Shown: positions 32,513 through 43,960, counted from the first letter of the stretch. The stretch: 64,000 nucleotides of DNA from Lunularia cruciata (GCA_948567375.1 OX419757.1:24242001-24306000), one strand, 5' to 3'. Notes: generated by a model not told the origin, from the sequence alone. Numbers and translations: made by a program.

Positions 32513-32892
32513 TGTAATAATATGGAATTTAGCAACAAATTAGTTAGGGCTAACAAAGTAGCAAATAGGACAAATTAGCCTAGAGTATTTCAAAAGCATC
32601 TAGGAAGATTCTTGGGAAGCTTCCCGGCTAGCTTAGCTTGCACCCCAAGTAGGTAGCTTCTAAAAGCTTCCAACTAGCTTAGCTTACATGCCAAGTAAGT
32701 GACTTCTAGAAGGAAGCTTCTTGAGAAGCTTCCCGGTTAAATTGGCTTACACTCCAAGAAAGCAGCTTAAGAAAGCTTCTTGAGAAACTTCCCAAAGCCA
32801 AAGCTCATACTAGGCATTTGGAGTTCCTCATTCAATTGTCCCAATGTGAGATTCCATTCTCTCATTTCTCTCCTCTGTCTTGGTCTTTTACA
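32513..32892 (+). repeat. 3' LTR of gypsy element 3
   Basis: 380 bp, TGTAATAATATGG ... GGTCTTTTACA, followed by TTAAG (32,893-32,897). Pairs with 14,183-14,553 plus 23,936-23,977. Confidence 0.92.
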
Positions 32893-32897
32893 TTAAG

Positions 32898-34225
32898 GCT
32901 ACTGATCAAATTAGGGGATCACTATTTGCACCATCAAATGTGCCATCAATAGCATTGTTATGGCTGAAGACCTAGGTTGAGCAAAGGGGTATAACTTTGA
33001 AGTGCAATTTCAAATAGCTCACTTCTCTTATGTTGAGTCTTTGAGTTCTTGGCTATAGTGGACAAAGGCTGGCAAGCATCACTTGGAGTCTAAGTGGGTG
33101 TGGCTTGACTTTAATTAGTGTCTACTTGTTGGTAGATTATTGATTGAAGCATTGAGTACATATCTAATCTTGAGTGTGATTTGAGTGGAAGAATGAATTT
33201 ATTGATTGTGGCACTTGAGACTTATATGTGAGTTGTGCTTCTAGAGTGTATGATGTTAATAACAATGTATATTGTGTAGCAATGTCTATATGTATGATAG
33301 GTGAGATGAATATGATATTGGTCAATAAATTGCTTTTGTTGATTTTGAGCAATGAGAATATGAGACTTGGCTTGGTGTAAGGATTTAGATAATATATACA
33401 AGAAGGTAGAAGTATGAGCACCATGAGATTGCAAACATGCAAGAAAGGAATTCTAAACAAGTGGATCTTGCACAAAATTAAGGAACAAGAGATAACTTAG
33501 TTCTTGCATGTTTGGCATTATTGTAGCCAAACTTGGAAGCTACAAGATAAGTATCCCAATTAGTATGGTGAAAGTTGACAAAGACACAAAGCATATCTTC
33601 TAAGGTACAATTTGCACATTTGGTGTATCTATCAATTCAAAGATGATAGGTCAGAGATAAAGCAAACTTGGTGCCAAGTAGCTTGAAAAGTGCTTACTAA
33701 AATTTACCAGTGAATCAAGGTTCATGGTTGGAGATGTAGGAGCATCCCTTGATGCTTGAAGACATTTTCAAGTAGATGTAGGCCAATATTAGAACATCAA
33801 TTGTATTAAGGGTAGGTGCTAAAATATTTTGCCTGTTAAGCTTATCAATGAACACCACAATTGATTTATGACCTTGGTTCATCCTTGGCAAGGATGTGAT
33901 GAGATCTAAACTCACATGTTCCCATCAAGCATATTAGATAGGAAGTGGTTGGAGTAGTTAACCTGGCTTTTGGTCGCTAGCTTTGTTGTATTGGCAATTC
34001 TCACATGATTGGACAAAGTATTGAACTTCATGTGCCATGTTTGGCCATTACCATTTTCATTGTAGAATACTCAAGATCTTATCTAACCCCCATGTGTTTG
34101 GCAATTGGTAAGTCATGAATTTCCCCTTGAAGTTGCATCAAGCGTAGATCTCCCACAATTGGAACATAGATACAATTCTTGCAATATAAAAGCCCTTTTT
34201 TATTGAAACAATGTTGTGATCCTTG
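32898..34225 (-). pseudogene. Integrase region of gypsy element 4, second fragment
   Basis: Recognised on the minus strand from about 34,150 to 33,290: 33,915-33,715 reads MSLDLITSLPRMNQGHKSIV and KLNRQNILAPTLNTIDV (core domain start), and 33,475-33,164 the C-terminal part. The first 300 or so bases (32,898-33,290) are more diverged and have no clear coding match. It is interrupted at 34,226 by an LTR. Confidence 0.68.
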
Positions 34226-34600
34226 TGTAAAAGACCAAGGAGAAAAATAGGAGAATGGAAGATCACATTTGGACTCTTGAATGGGAGAAACTCAAAATGT
34301 CTAGCATGAGCATGGGCTTTGGTATTTATAAGGAACATTCAAGGCTCTTGAGAAGCTTCTTAGGAAACTTCTTAAAATTTGCCTTCTTAGAGTGCAAGCT
34401 AAGCTAACAAAGAAGTTTCATTCTAGAAGCCACCTACTTGGTGTGCAAGCTAGCTAGCTAAGAAGCTTTCTAAGAAGCTTCTTCCTAGAAGTCACCACTT
34501 GGCATACACATTACCCAATACTTGAAAGGTACTAAGTAGCTTCTTAGATGCTTCTAGAATATTTTTATATATCTTGGCTAATTTGGCTAATTTGATTGTT
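34226..34600 (-). mobile_element. LTR of the gypsy 1-4 family inserted in element 4
   Basis: Starts TGTAAAAGACCAAGG and carries the GAAGCTTC boxes and the AATACTTGAAAGG block, but the other LTR end is lost: it fades at GGCTAATTTGATTG. The flanking host jumps from the position equivalent to about 8,605 of element 1 to about 8,948, so about 340 bp of host sequence were lost with the LTR end. No complete duplication can be shown. Confidence 0.75.
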
Positions 34601-37424
34601 ATCAAGTATAGAAATTGCTTTTTGTTGCATTTAGTTGTCTAGATACAAGCCTATGGGCTGCATCCTATCTCCAATTGCATGTTGCAACACAACTCCAATT
34701 GCACAGTCAGAAGCATCAAAATCAATCACACAAGGTTATAGAGGATCATATGGTTGGAGGATGGGTTGTGAAGACATTGTATCCTTCAGCTTCTTGTTTG
34801 GTGCTCCATTCAAAGCTTATTGTCTTTCTTGAGAGGTCAATTAAGAATCCAACCACATGAGCAAACTAATGGATGAACCACCAATAAAAACTTACCAATC
34901 CATTGAGTCTCCCAACTTCTACAATGTCCTTTGAATTAGGCCACTTGGTAATGGCCTAGACTTTCTTCTCTTCCATCTTGAGTCCCTTGGCTAAAACCTT
35001 ATGGCCTAAGAAGGTAACTTCCTTTTGGTCACTTGGACTTCTTGTAATAGAACTTCCAGGTATTCTTCTCAAGACTTGTCAAACATGGTTCTTGTGTTTT
35101 GGTGCTACTATAAATCAAAATATCATCCATGAACATTACCATGTACTGATCCAATAGCCCATCTAGCACTCAATAAATTTGATCCATGAAGACTGTTGGA
35201 GTATTAATGAGCCTAAAAGGTAAAACTCTTTGTTCAAAATGCATGTATCTTGTACAAAAAGTAAATTTTGCACATCCATTCCATCAGGTGATATTTGCTA
35301 GTAGCTATATCAAAGATCCAATTTTGAGAAGTATCAAGCTCTACTCATTTGATCCAAAAAATCATCAATTTGAGATAAAGGATACGCATTCTCCACAAGT
35401 TTTTATTGAGGCTATACAGAATTGAAGTTCTTGATCGTTCTTCAAGACAAATGTACTATTTCATATAAAATATTTCTCCAACAACTCCGTTAGTGTTGTT
35501 TGAAGCTCTTCTACTCATTGGAGTACTTCTTGGCAATAACTTGATCTTAAAAGGCATACCACTATCAAAGGGTAACTCCTTTGGCCTATCATTTGGAAAC
35601 ACATCTACAAACTCCTCAACTATCTAATCAAAAATTGCTTAATGAAGCTTTTGGCTCTCATCAGATTCTCTTTGCGCAATTGGCTTGATTCACATTGCAA
35701 ATATAGTAATATCTTCCTCCAAAGCTTGCTCTACAGTTGCTTTAGGGAAAAACTTCCCATCTTGGGACTGACTCTTCTTAGGTGTCTTATTGAGAGGCGC
35801 AAAACAACCTAACTAGTAATTCTTGCCTTGATGTTGTTCTTTAATTTGTCATTGGGTCCAATCAAATTGAACCTTATGATGTTGAATCCAAGGTATACCT
35901 AGAATGACACCATAATGTACGGGTGTTACTACAAACCTCACACACTTTGAATACTCCTTCACAATCTTGAATATAACATGATGTGAAGTACAAAATATAA
36001 AACTCTTTCTACCATCCACCATAATCAATCTACAAATATTATCTTGATAGCAGTACATAATTCCTTGCTAATTGTATGGACATGCAATATGTGAACTCCC
36101 AAAATCAACCAAAATCCTACAATCACCATCAAATATCATACCTTGCAAGTGAAGTAAACTTGCATAAGTCAAACTCAATCCCATTGAAACAAATCAAGTT
36201 CCTAATAAGTGGCTCAATATCTCCAACTATGATTCGTTGTTTCCCAAATCCTCATGTTCAAGAAACTCCATTTGGGCAATAGGTCAAGTTTAGGGTTGGA
36301 CTCTTAGTTGGACATTTAGTAATACAATGTCATATTTGGTGGCAATAGAAACACCCACCATTTTATTGTAATATTTCTCTATCTACATTGCCAAGTGGTC
36401 TCCATTAAATGCAATCAATCTCCATCAATAACAGATCCTATAACCATGTGTGCTCTATTTGTAGGTTTTGTGAAAGTCTAGGTCAAGACCTAGTTGTGGC
36501 AACCAAGGAATCAAAGCATTCAGCCAATTGCATGGCTTTGTCCAAGTATTTGGACTCCTACATGATCACTTCTAGTTTGATGTGTGATTTCAAGCCCCTC
36601 ACAAATTGATCTAGAGCTTCACCTTCCAAGGTCTCAAGAATTGGCAATATGATGGTTGAAATTAAATATGAATATGAATATGATGGTTGGAATTGAGTGA
36701 TGTAGCTCATTAGAGAACTAATTTCCTTTAACTCTACCAATCTATCTCTTGTAGCTCATGCAACATTTACCACTTAGAATCTCCCAACTATTGCACTCTT
36801 GAATTCTCCCATGTCAAGATTGGTGCAACAAACTGCCATCGACCTTGCTCCACTTGGAATCCCCACCATAATTTTTCTTCTCCATCTAATTGGCTTGAAT
36901 TCAATAGAATCTATCTCTGTTCATCTTGAAGATTTGTAGCTTCAAAATAGCATTTGCAATCAAACACAACATTCACCATTGCACTTAGGAGATTCTTGCC
37001 TTCAAATACCTTTGTTCTCAAAATTTGAATTTTCACTTCTCCTTCTTGTAGTATCATTCTACATGCTCTTGTTGTTGATGATCTCTCTCTTCCAACAATC
37101 AAATAAGGTGTTCAATTTGTTGTTGTATACCAATGATAATTTTGGGTATCATGACCATGATTAATACTCTATCAAATTACATATAATTATCAACTTAAAT
37201 TAATTAGATGCAAAATTTCCACTACTTATAGTAAGTTACAAACAAAAGTATCAATGGTTCTTCAGACAAGGTGATTGCATTCAAAACAATTGCCCAAAGC
37301 ATGAAATGATGAAATGTGTGAAATGAAACCTTGTTAGTACACGGACTCAAAAATCACTATCATTTGGAGGAAATGGATTTGGTGGTCCATAAATTCCTTC
37401 CATCCCATTCTTGCTCTAGTTCAA
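34600..37424 (-). pseudogene. RNase H, RT, protease and gag of gypsy element 4
   Basis: DNA likeness to 8,948-11,588 of element 1 throughout. RNase H/RT lie at about 34,630-35,600, protease at about 35,850-36,100 (minus-strand 36,058-35,849 reads RLIMVDGRKSFIFCTSHHVI and GVILGIPWIQHHKV), zinc-knuckle side near 36,300-36,360, and gag to about 37,400. All frames are broken. The primer-binding site at 37,412-37,424 (minus TTGAACTAGAGC) is mutated from the tRNA-Met form. AATATGAATATGAATATGATGG near 36,664 is a small local repeat. Confidence 0.72.
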
Positions 37425-37781
37425 TGTAAAAGACCTAGGAGAGAAATAGGAGATTGGAAGATTAGAGTGAAAGATCATATTGGGACTTTCAAGAGAGGGA
37501 AAATCTAAATGCCTAACATGAACTTGGGCTTTGGTATTTATATGAAATATACAAATGTCTTGGGAAGCTTCTTTTTAGAAACCACCTACTTGGTGTGTAA
37601 GCTAAGCTAGCCAAAGAGCTTCCTTCTAGAAGTAAACTACTTTGCATAACCATCATTGGATACTTGGAAAGTACCAAGAAATGTAGATGCTTCTAGAAAA
37701 TTTTAGAATTCCAAGGTTATTTGGCCTAGTTGCTAAATAATTAGCCTCTACTAACTTTTCTACTAATTTCATATTGTTACA
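37425..37781 (-). repeat. 5' LTR of gypsy element 4
   Basis: 357 bp; plus-strand TGTAAAAGACCTAGG ... ATTGTTACA. Followed by ACAAG (37,782-37,786). Pairs with 13,156-13,576. Confidence 0.85.
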
Positions 37782-39000
37782 ACAAGTGGTATGGATGCTT
37801 GATTTCTAAATCAATAAATAATTGAAGAAAGCAAAAGGTGTGTATTGTAAACATCTACAAAACATTTGACATCTTCAATGCCTCACACACTACCAAGGTA
37901 GCTGATCAAATGAAAGTAGCCCCTCATACCAAGTTTCTGCTCAAAAACTCATGGAGGCCAAGGCAAACTTGGTTGCTTCCTACAATGCTGCCCAAGGTAA
38001 TAATCTTGTAAAGTAAGGAAAAAGTTGTAATCTGTGAAGCTTACCATTCAATCTAATGAGCATTGATAGGAATATGTAAAATGACATGAAAAACAAGCTC
38101 ATCACCAAGTGAAAGAAGAATACAAAAGCTAATGCAAGAGAACAGAAGGGAAAAGACTTGAGACATTCCTTGTTAAAACCTAAAAGGAAACATTTATCAG
38201 TATCAAATGCAAAGTCAAAGATAACAGATTTACCCACTGAGACATCCTAATGAGAAAGTGGTAAATCTATTGAGGAGAGAAATCATCAAAGAATCATTAA
38301 GAACAACTCGAAAGACGTAGGAAGGAGCAAACAGTAAGGAGTGAGCCTAGAGACAAAGGAACAAGGAGGTCATTTGTCACTAAAATGGGGAGCTTACGCT
38401 CCCCATTTTAGTGGAGAGCAAGGTAGTACAAACCACAACCAAAGGTGGAAATAAGAATAACTAAAGAGAGGAAGGGGAGGGTGGTTTTCAGTAGAAAGAG
38501 TTCCTTGAGTGCTTTCAAGGGCCTTGAGTACTGTGAAGCAGGGGGTTAAAAAATTACATTGTAATATATAAGAAAGTGGAAAGGAGAACAAGGCACGCAC
38601 AAGTGCAAAAGGAAAGAAGAGAGCAAGACTCAACAGTTCCAAAGGACCAAAGACAAAGACAAATCCCATAGTGCACAAAGGGAGCGGAGTGGAAAAAGAG
38701 ACCCCACAACAAACAAAAAAGCCAAAGGAGAGGGAGGTCTACTCCTGATCTGTGTGATAAAGGTACTCCCAAGAAATGCCTGGTTGGGGAGGGAGGACCC
38801 TAGCAGCCCTCAGTGAAGTTAATGTAACTGCCTCTCCGATCAAGACTTAAGACCCAATACATGAGCTTGTTACAACGTGATTATATTCGATTAAACATAC
38901 CCATTGCAATCACGAGTTTAACCTCAAATTCATACGCTAAATTTTTTTCACAGTCACCTTCTCACTAGTTTGAGAAAATCTTACTATTACCTTGCGATCA
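37782..39000. other. Unassigned purine-rich sequence
   Basis: No recognisable protein. 38,030-38,780 is rich in AAG/GAA on the plus strand; the hydrophobic minus-strand ORFs it gives are a result of that composition. A perfect hairpin lies at 38,378-38,413. Confidence 0.4.
38378..38413. repeat. Perfect 16-bp stem hairpin
   Basis: Left arm CACTAAAATGGGGAGC (38,378-38,393), loop TTAC, right arm 38,398-38,413 exactly complementary. Confidence 0.95.
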
Positions 39001-39623
39001 ACGTTATTGCACCAAATTTTCCGGAAAAGGTGAACCCAAATGTTTTGAGGTCACATGACATTATCAAGCTCTCTCAAGTTAGGCAGAAATCTTCCATAAG
39101 GCACTCATGGCCTCCTCCAGTAAAAATACCTTTGGACAAGCGGCGCAATCTAAAACCTGAAATGTGGCTCCTGAGGGATTGAGGAGACGAGACAAGCCCG
39201 ACAAGAAGCCCCTATAAGGTCCACCATAGACGGTAGCATAAACTGTCCAGCCCGTAACTTGATCCCGTTCAACGAGACCCAGGTGTTTGTCAGATTTTTT
39301 AATTAATCCCGTTCCGTTTGCGACATCGGTATTCCATGGGCGGCAGGCCGGCATGAAAACCCGAACGCTTGCGTTTACTGTACGTTCATGTGATCTTGGA
39401 CTTTAGGGACGGTGTAAAACTCTAGAGTGAGAAGTAGACGTCGTGAACTAGAGATGCTAACTTTTTGTTAGAATTGTAGACCGGTCTCGTCGATACGGTG
39501 AAAGAGTGAAAACTGTCCACTTGAACTGCGGTACAATGCTGTTTTTTTCACTGCAAGTACAGCGATTGGCAGTGTCCCGGACAGTGGATATTTTTTTGGA
39601 TTCCACAACATCTATACTATTTA

Positions 39624-39658
39624 CAATCTAAGTAGTATAGATTATACTATTTAGATTG
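39624..39658. repeat. Hairpin with 16-bp arms and 3-nt loop
   Basis: CAATCTAAGTAGTATA, loop GAT, then a right arm at 39,643-39,658 complementary except for one base. Confidence 0.9.
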
Positions 39659-40150
39659 ATTCAGATGATAGTAAAATGAATTCATGGGGTTAACCCGGTA
39701 AATAATATATATGCTGTTGATTAACATGTATTAAAACTCTTTTTGTTTCAGACTAATTAGAAGGATTCAAATAAATTATAAAATAATCAGTGCTTTATTT
39801 AGTATAAAAAATCCAAAAAAATTATTTTTTATAAAGTTATAGCAATTTTGACTAAAAAGATGCACAAGTAGAGTAATTCAAACTTTTGATAGACTGAGCC
39901 TCTGGTTTTGTGTTTTCTTCTGATTTGAAATTGTATTTAATTTCATATTTATTTAATATAAATAGGATAATTTATTATTTAAATTAAATTATCAATAATT
40001 ATTTCATAATTTCTAAAAGTACTATCTAAATTTCTAAAAATGAAATGAAGAGAAAAAGATGGAGTGTGGGATTATTCTCGCATTAACATATTTCTAGACA
40101 GCTACATTTAATGAACAATAAGGCATTAACATATTTCTAAACAGCTACAT

Positions 40151-40182
40151 TTCATGAACAATAAGGCCTTATTGTTCATGAA
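40151..40182. repeat. Perfect 32-bp palindrome
   Basis: Two 16-bp arms (TTCATGAACAATAAGG and its exact complement) with no spacer, next to a tandem duplication of about 45 bp (40,079-40,122 and 40,123-40,165) that contains the same CATGAACAATAAGG-type block. Confidence 0.95.
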
Positions 40183-40666
40183 TCATTCAACATAATCATT
40201 CATGTCAAAAAGAGACATCTATGGATTGCATGAACTACAATTCAGTACAGGTAAGTAGTACAAGACTCTAATTTTCTATAGCAAATAGAAAGATCCACTA
40301 CAATAATAATTGGTACAAGAAAATTGCTAACCAAACACAAACAAAGACCCCCCAGCAAACCATACAAGGAGTAAAAAGACAACCACATAGAACACATGAA
40401 GGATGGGAAGATCCCATTGAGCCATACAAAGGAGAGACAAACGAGGTAGAATGGGGCTAGGCCCCAATAATATCTATATGATAAATCTGCCCTATTGCAC
40501 CTAAGATATCCAAACTATACACATTGTTAGGTCTATAAAGTATTGGAGCATCCGAAGAAGCATCACCTAGAGCGATTGCTCTCCTATAGGTTGCACCAGC
40601 CAATGCTCTCTATAAATCAATGGACATACGCTGTCTAAAGTATGCTACAAAGTATGAGAGTGAGAG

Positions 40667-40915
40667 TGGTACTTAGATATAATGAAGCATTTTGTGCTTT
40701 ATGTTAGATTACTATTCACTATTATTGTTCACATATTACTGTTCAAACATTAGACTACTATAGGTAGCTAAACGTGCATAAGTTACTTTAAGTCAATTAC
40801 CCTAGCACAACTCTCGTTCCTCTCCAGCTTGCCCATGTACCTACCTCTACAATCCCAATTTTTGGGATTATTTGTTCTTCTATCTATCCCTTGCTTACAT
40901 CACATTTGTCTCACA
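40667..40915 (+). repeat. 5' LTR of the copia element
   Basis: About 249 bp ending TCTCACA; followed directly by the primer-binding site TGGTATCAAACC (40,916-40,927). Left border less certain because the first bases differ from the 3' LTR. Confidence 0.82.
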
Positions 40916-40927
40916 TGGTATCAAACC
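40916..40927 (+). other. Primer-binding site of the copia element
   Basis: TGGTATCAAACC, complementary to initiator-Met tRNA over the first eight bases, as in most plant copia elements. Confidence 0.85.
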
Positions 40928-41078
40928 AGTAGCCTTAGAACTTTTTCTTTAGCTGCTAGGGGACGCCTCAGCACTCAATTTTGAAATTCTTAGAAGTTTG
41001 CTCTTCTTACACACTAGTGTATAGGAAAAACAAGAATATTTTGTTTCTCCTCTAAAAAGGGTTTTTTCTCTTTGGGTT

Positions 41079-42290
41079 TTGGAGGGAAATTCTCCACTAT
41101 GCTCTATGAATCAAATCACTATGTCTACTATTGGTGTTGGTGCTCCTGCTCTTGCTTCTGGTGTTTGTCTTGCTGTTGGTGTTGGTGCTCTTGCTCCTAC
41201 TCCTGTTGGTGCTACTAGTGTTGGTGTTGGTTTTGTTGTTGGTGTTGGTGTTGGTGCTCCTTCTGGTTCTATGTTTGCTACTCCAACCATACAATTTGAC
41301 TCCACTTTTGGCAAATTCAGTGGCAATTATTTTCAATCTTGGAAACATGGTCTTGTCCTTAAACTGAAGCTGCATCAATTTTCTTGATTGTTGATGGTAT
41401 TGAAGTCAAGCCCACCTCAGTGGCTACTCTACCTGATTGGAAGCATAGGAATCTTGTTGCTCTTGAAGCAATAACTTTAGCATTAGCTTGAATTTATTCC
41501 TACCATCAATAGGCACATGTTGGCATGCAAAGCCTGGATAGATTTAACTACCATGTATGAAGGTACCAATGATGTCACAATCATGTCCCTACTGGACACT
41601 TTGATGAATTTGAAGATCCGTGAAGGCACCAATGTAACAAAACACATTACTAATTTTTGTGGAGTCCTCACCCAGTAAGTTGTGGTGAACAACCCAATCA
41701 ATGACCAGCAGGCTAAGCTTCATTTGATGAGATCCATGCCTCCTAGTTTCAAGTATTTTCTGCAATCATTACAAACACAAAAGGCACTACATCTCTCTGA
41801 TTTCATTGCTCTTCTTCTTCAAGAAGAGATCAGTGTGAAGCATGGAGGTCTTGTAGAGCAAACAATTGCTCTAGCAATCACGTAAGGCTCTACATCTTCT
41901 TACAGAAACAAAGGTAAAGGCAAGGGGAGCTAGAAGAATGAATCTCATGGCTTTTCTGGTCAGAATCCTTTCAACAGATCTTTTGGTCAAAATCCTTCCC
42001 CTGGTCAGAACTCTTTTAATAGATCTTTTGGCCAGAGTCCTTCCTCTGGTCAGAACACTTCCAACAGATCTTCCCATCAGAATCAAAGTTATTTCTCCAC
42101 ATTTTTTGGAGGGAATTCCTTCAAACCTTCTATCATCTATCACTATTGCTCAAAGAAGGGACATCACAACAAAGACTGGCAAGCGCATTGCTAATGCAAA
42201 GGAGAAAGGAGGCAAGGAACACCATCACTCCAATGCTTCTACAACTTACCTCTCTTTGTACAATGTTGATGTTGTTCACCCATTCATTTA
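41079..42290 (+). pseudogene. Copia gag
   Basis: Begins near 41,079-41,120 (MNQITMSTIGVGAPALASG) with a Gly/Val/Ala-rich repeat made of GTTGGTGTTGGTGCTCCT-type units (41,134-41,270). It then reads FDSTFGKFSGNYFQSWKHGL, typical of the copia gag start. 41,682-41,885 (NNPINDQQAKLHLMRSMPPS, DFIALLLQEEISVKHG) belongs to the conserved gag body. A repetitive Asn/Ser/Phe stretch follows (41,940-42,110). A degenerate zinc knuckle, YHYCSKKGHHNKDWQAHC, is near 42,140-42,195. Stops and frameshifts interrupt it. Confidence 0.75.
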
Positions 42291-42800
42291 GGACAAACAA
42301 TGGTACGTCGACATTGCTGCTTCTAAGCACATGACCTACCAACAAACCTATTTCTTGGTCTATGAAGCATACTCACCACCTAGACAAGTTTACTTGGTTG
42401 ATGGTTCCAATATTGCTATTCTAGGCTATGGGGTAGTTTCTGTTAAGTTTGCTTGTTCATGGAACTCATACATGCTGAAGATGTTTTCCATGTCCCTTTG
42501 CTAAACAAGAATCTCTATTCAGCACTTCAGTTAAGCAAGTCACATGGATCATTTCAGTTAAAGGAAACCAACATTTTCCTTTATGATGGTCCACAAAATC
42601 TGATTGCATCCTATCCTTAGATTGGATAACCTTTGGCTTCTAGGAGAGTCAATTCAGCAACTTCCAGATGTTGCAATCTCTACATCAACTCAGTCTCAAT
42701 CATCTCAAGCTGCTACAATCTCTACATCAACTCAATCTTAGTCATCTCAAGCTGCTGCAATCTCTATTCCAACCAGGGATACATCTTCTGCTATTACTTC
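42290..42800 (+). pseudogene. Copia protease and linker
   Basis: WYVDIAASKHMTYQQTYF near 42,301-42,355 is the copia protease active-site block, with DIAAS where DTGAS is usual. After LVDGSNIAILGYG come stops. From 42,670 three 42-bp tandem units (two full, one partial) encode AATISTSTQSQSSQ-type repeats in the protease-integrase linker. Confidence 0.75.
42670..42775 (+). repeat. 42-bp tandem repeat in the copia linker
   Basis: Units at 42,670-42,711 and 42,712-42,753, and a partial third; 14 residues per unit, rich in Ser/Thr/Gln. Confidence 0.8.
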
Positions 42801-43960
42801 CCTATGGCATCAGTGACTTCGGCACATCAGCAAGAAACTACTTCAACTTCTACAAGACCAAGATCTGGTTGCTAGGATGGATTGGATCCATCCTAATTTG
42901 TTTCTGTTTTGCTCACCTTGTCTTCATGGCAAGCAAACTCAAATTCCCTTACCTCAAGAAGGAGCTACCAGAGACATTGTCCCATTGGCTCTCATTCATT
43001 CTGATGTTTGTGGACCCATCTCTTCTACTGCCTACATTGGTAACAAATATTTGTGACCTTCATTGATGATTATACAAGGTACACATTCTTGTATCTACTC
43101 AAGTTCAAACATGAAGTTTTTTCTTGTTTCCAAGAATATGTGACCTATGCAGAGACTCAACTCAATCAGAACATCCAGGTGCTATGCAACGATGGTGAAT
43201 ATAACTCTATAGATTTTCATCTTTTCTGCAAAGGCAAAGGAATCATACACCAATTCAGCACTCCACATACTCCTCAGCAAAATGGTGTTGTTGAGAGAAA
43301 GAACAGAACATTGGTGGAAGCAATCTGCATTATGTTATTTGAGTATGGACTCCCCAAGCCTTATTGGGGAGAGGCACTTATTGGGGAGAGGCACTACAAA
43401 CCACCAACTTTCTGCAAGATCAAAGTCCTACCAAAGCCATCTCTTCCAAAGTCACACCCTTCCAACTCTCAATTGGTTATAAACCTAATCTATCCCTACT
43501 TTGCATTTTTGGGTGCATTGCTTATGCACATGTTCCATCTTCTTCCAGATCTAAACTTGATTTTAAGTCTTCTAAGTGTATTTACCTTGGCTATAGTCAG
43601 GAAAGTAAAGCTTGTAGACTACGCAAGATATTTGATAACTCTTTTTTTCTATCAAGAGATGTTTAGTTTATAAAACATACTTATGCTCATGAACATAAAT
43701 AGTGTTCTGACACTCATGATATTCAATTGGATTTCATCTATGATCGGACAATTTTCATTTCCTTACCTGCTTCTAGTTCTCAATCTACCCACAATGTATC
43801 CCCACCAACTCCAACTCTGTCTCAGTCACCTCCTATCCACAACCTAATAGCTCCCACAATTCCTTCTCCATTACCTACTTCACTACAGTCATTACCATCT
43901 ATTTTTGGTACTCCACACCTGTCCTCAAGATCCTTTACCATTTTTTACACTAGGAGGCCA
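42800..43960 (+). pseudogene. Copia integrase
   Basis: Zinc-binding start near 42,805 (LWHQ, RHISKK, and further LFCSPCLHGKQ with two Cys). The core follows: LIHSDVCGPISS (first Asp), VTFIDDYTRYTFLYLL at 43,050, VLCNDGEYNS (second Asp), and PQQNGVVERKNRTLVE (Glu). This is the full D-D-E set of copia integrase, which joins element DNA to the chromosome. A short in-frame duplication of GGGGAGAGGCACTTATT lies near 43,367-43,395. The C-terminal part runs to about 43,670 (LGCIAYAHVPSSSRSKLDFK). A one-base shift near 43,050 and others break the frame. Confidence 0.85.

Larger units (their letters stand above)
14183..32892 (+). mobile_element. Ty3/gypsy chromovirus element 3 (inserted in element 4)
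   Basis: Plus-strand element flanked by identical TTAAG repeats (14,178-14,182 and 32,893-32,897). Its 5' LTR is split into 14,183-14,553 and 23,936-23,977 by element 2, and its gag is split by CC unit C. Removing both insertions leaves about 5.6 kb. The order is LTR, primer-binding site, gag, protease, RT, RNase H, integrase, degenerate chromodomain, polypurine tract, LTR. It is the best-preserved member of the family for RT motifs, but stops abound. Confidence 0.9.
13156..37781 (-). mobile_element. Ty3/gypsy chromovirus element 4 (outermost host of the nest)
   Basis: 3' LTR at 13,156-13,576 and 5' LTR at 37,425-37,781, both with TG...CA ends. Flanks are AAAAG (13,151-13,155) and ACAAG (37,782-37,786), a 4-of-5 target-site duplication. 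After removing element 3 with its duplication (14,183-32,897) and the LTR insertion at 34,226, about 5.5 kb remain, the same size as the other family members. Gene order on the minus strand is gag, protease, RT, RNase H, integrase. All frames are broken. It is the oldest layer of this nest. Confidence 0.85.
39001..40666. other. Unassigned sequence, CpG-retaining then AT-rich
   Basis: 39,000-39,600 has many CpG dinucleotides, unlike the transposon blocks. It holds a 92-codon minus-strand ORF (39,354-39,079; MPACRPWNTDVANGTGLI, VTGWTVYATVYGGPYRG) that I do not recognise; it may be chance or a relic exon. 39,600-40,200 is very AT-rich with hairpins at 39,624-39,658 and 40,151-40,182 and a 45-bp tandem duplication near 40,080-40,165. 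40,320-40,450 resembles the repeat at 57,335-57,550. No gene is supported. Confidence 0.4.

Noticed and set aside
38394-38772. Hydrophobic minus-strand ORFs near the 38,378 hairpin
   Set aside because: Same composition effect of an AAG/GAA-rich strand; no conserved block.
41131-41367. Leu/Val repeat ORF and the matching Thr/Asn/Ser ORFs on the other strand
   Set aside because: Frame shadows of the GTTGGTGTTGGTGCTCCT low-complexity stretch in copia gag.
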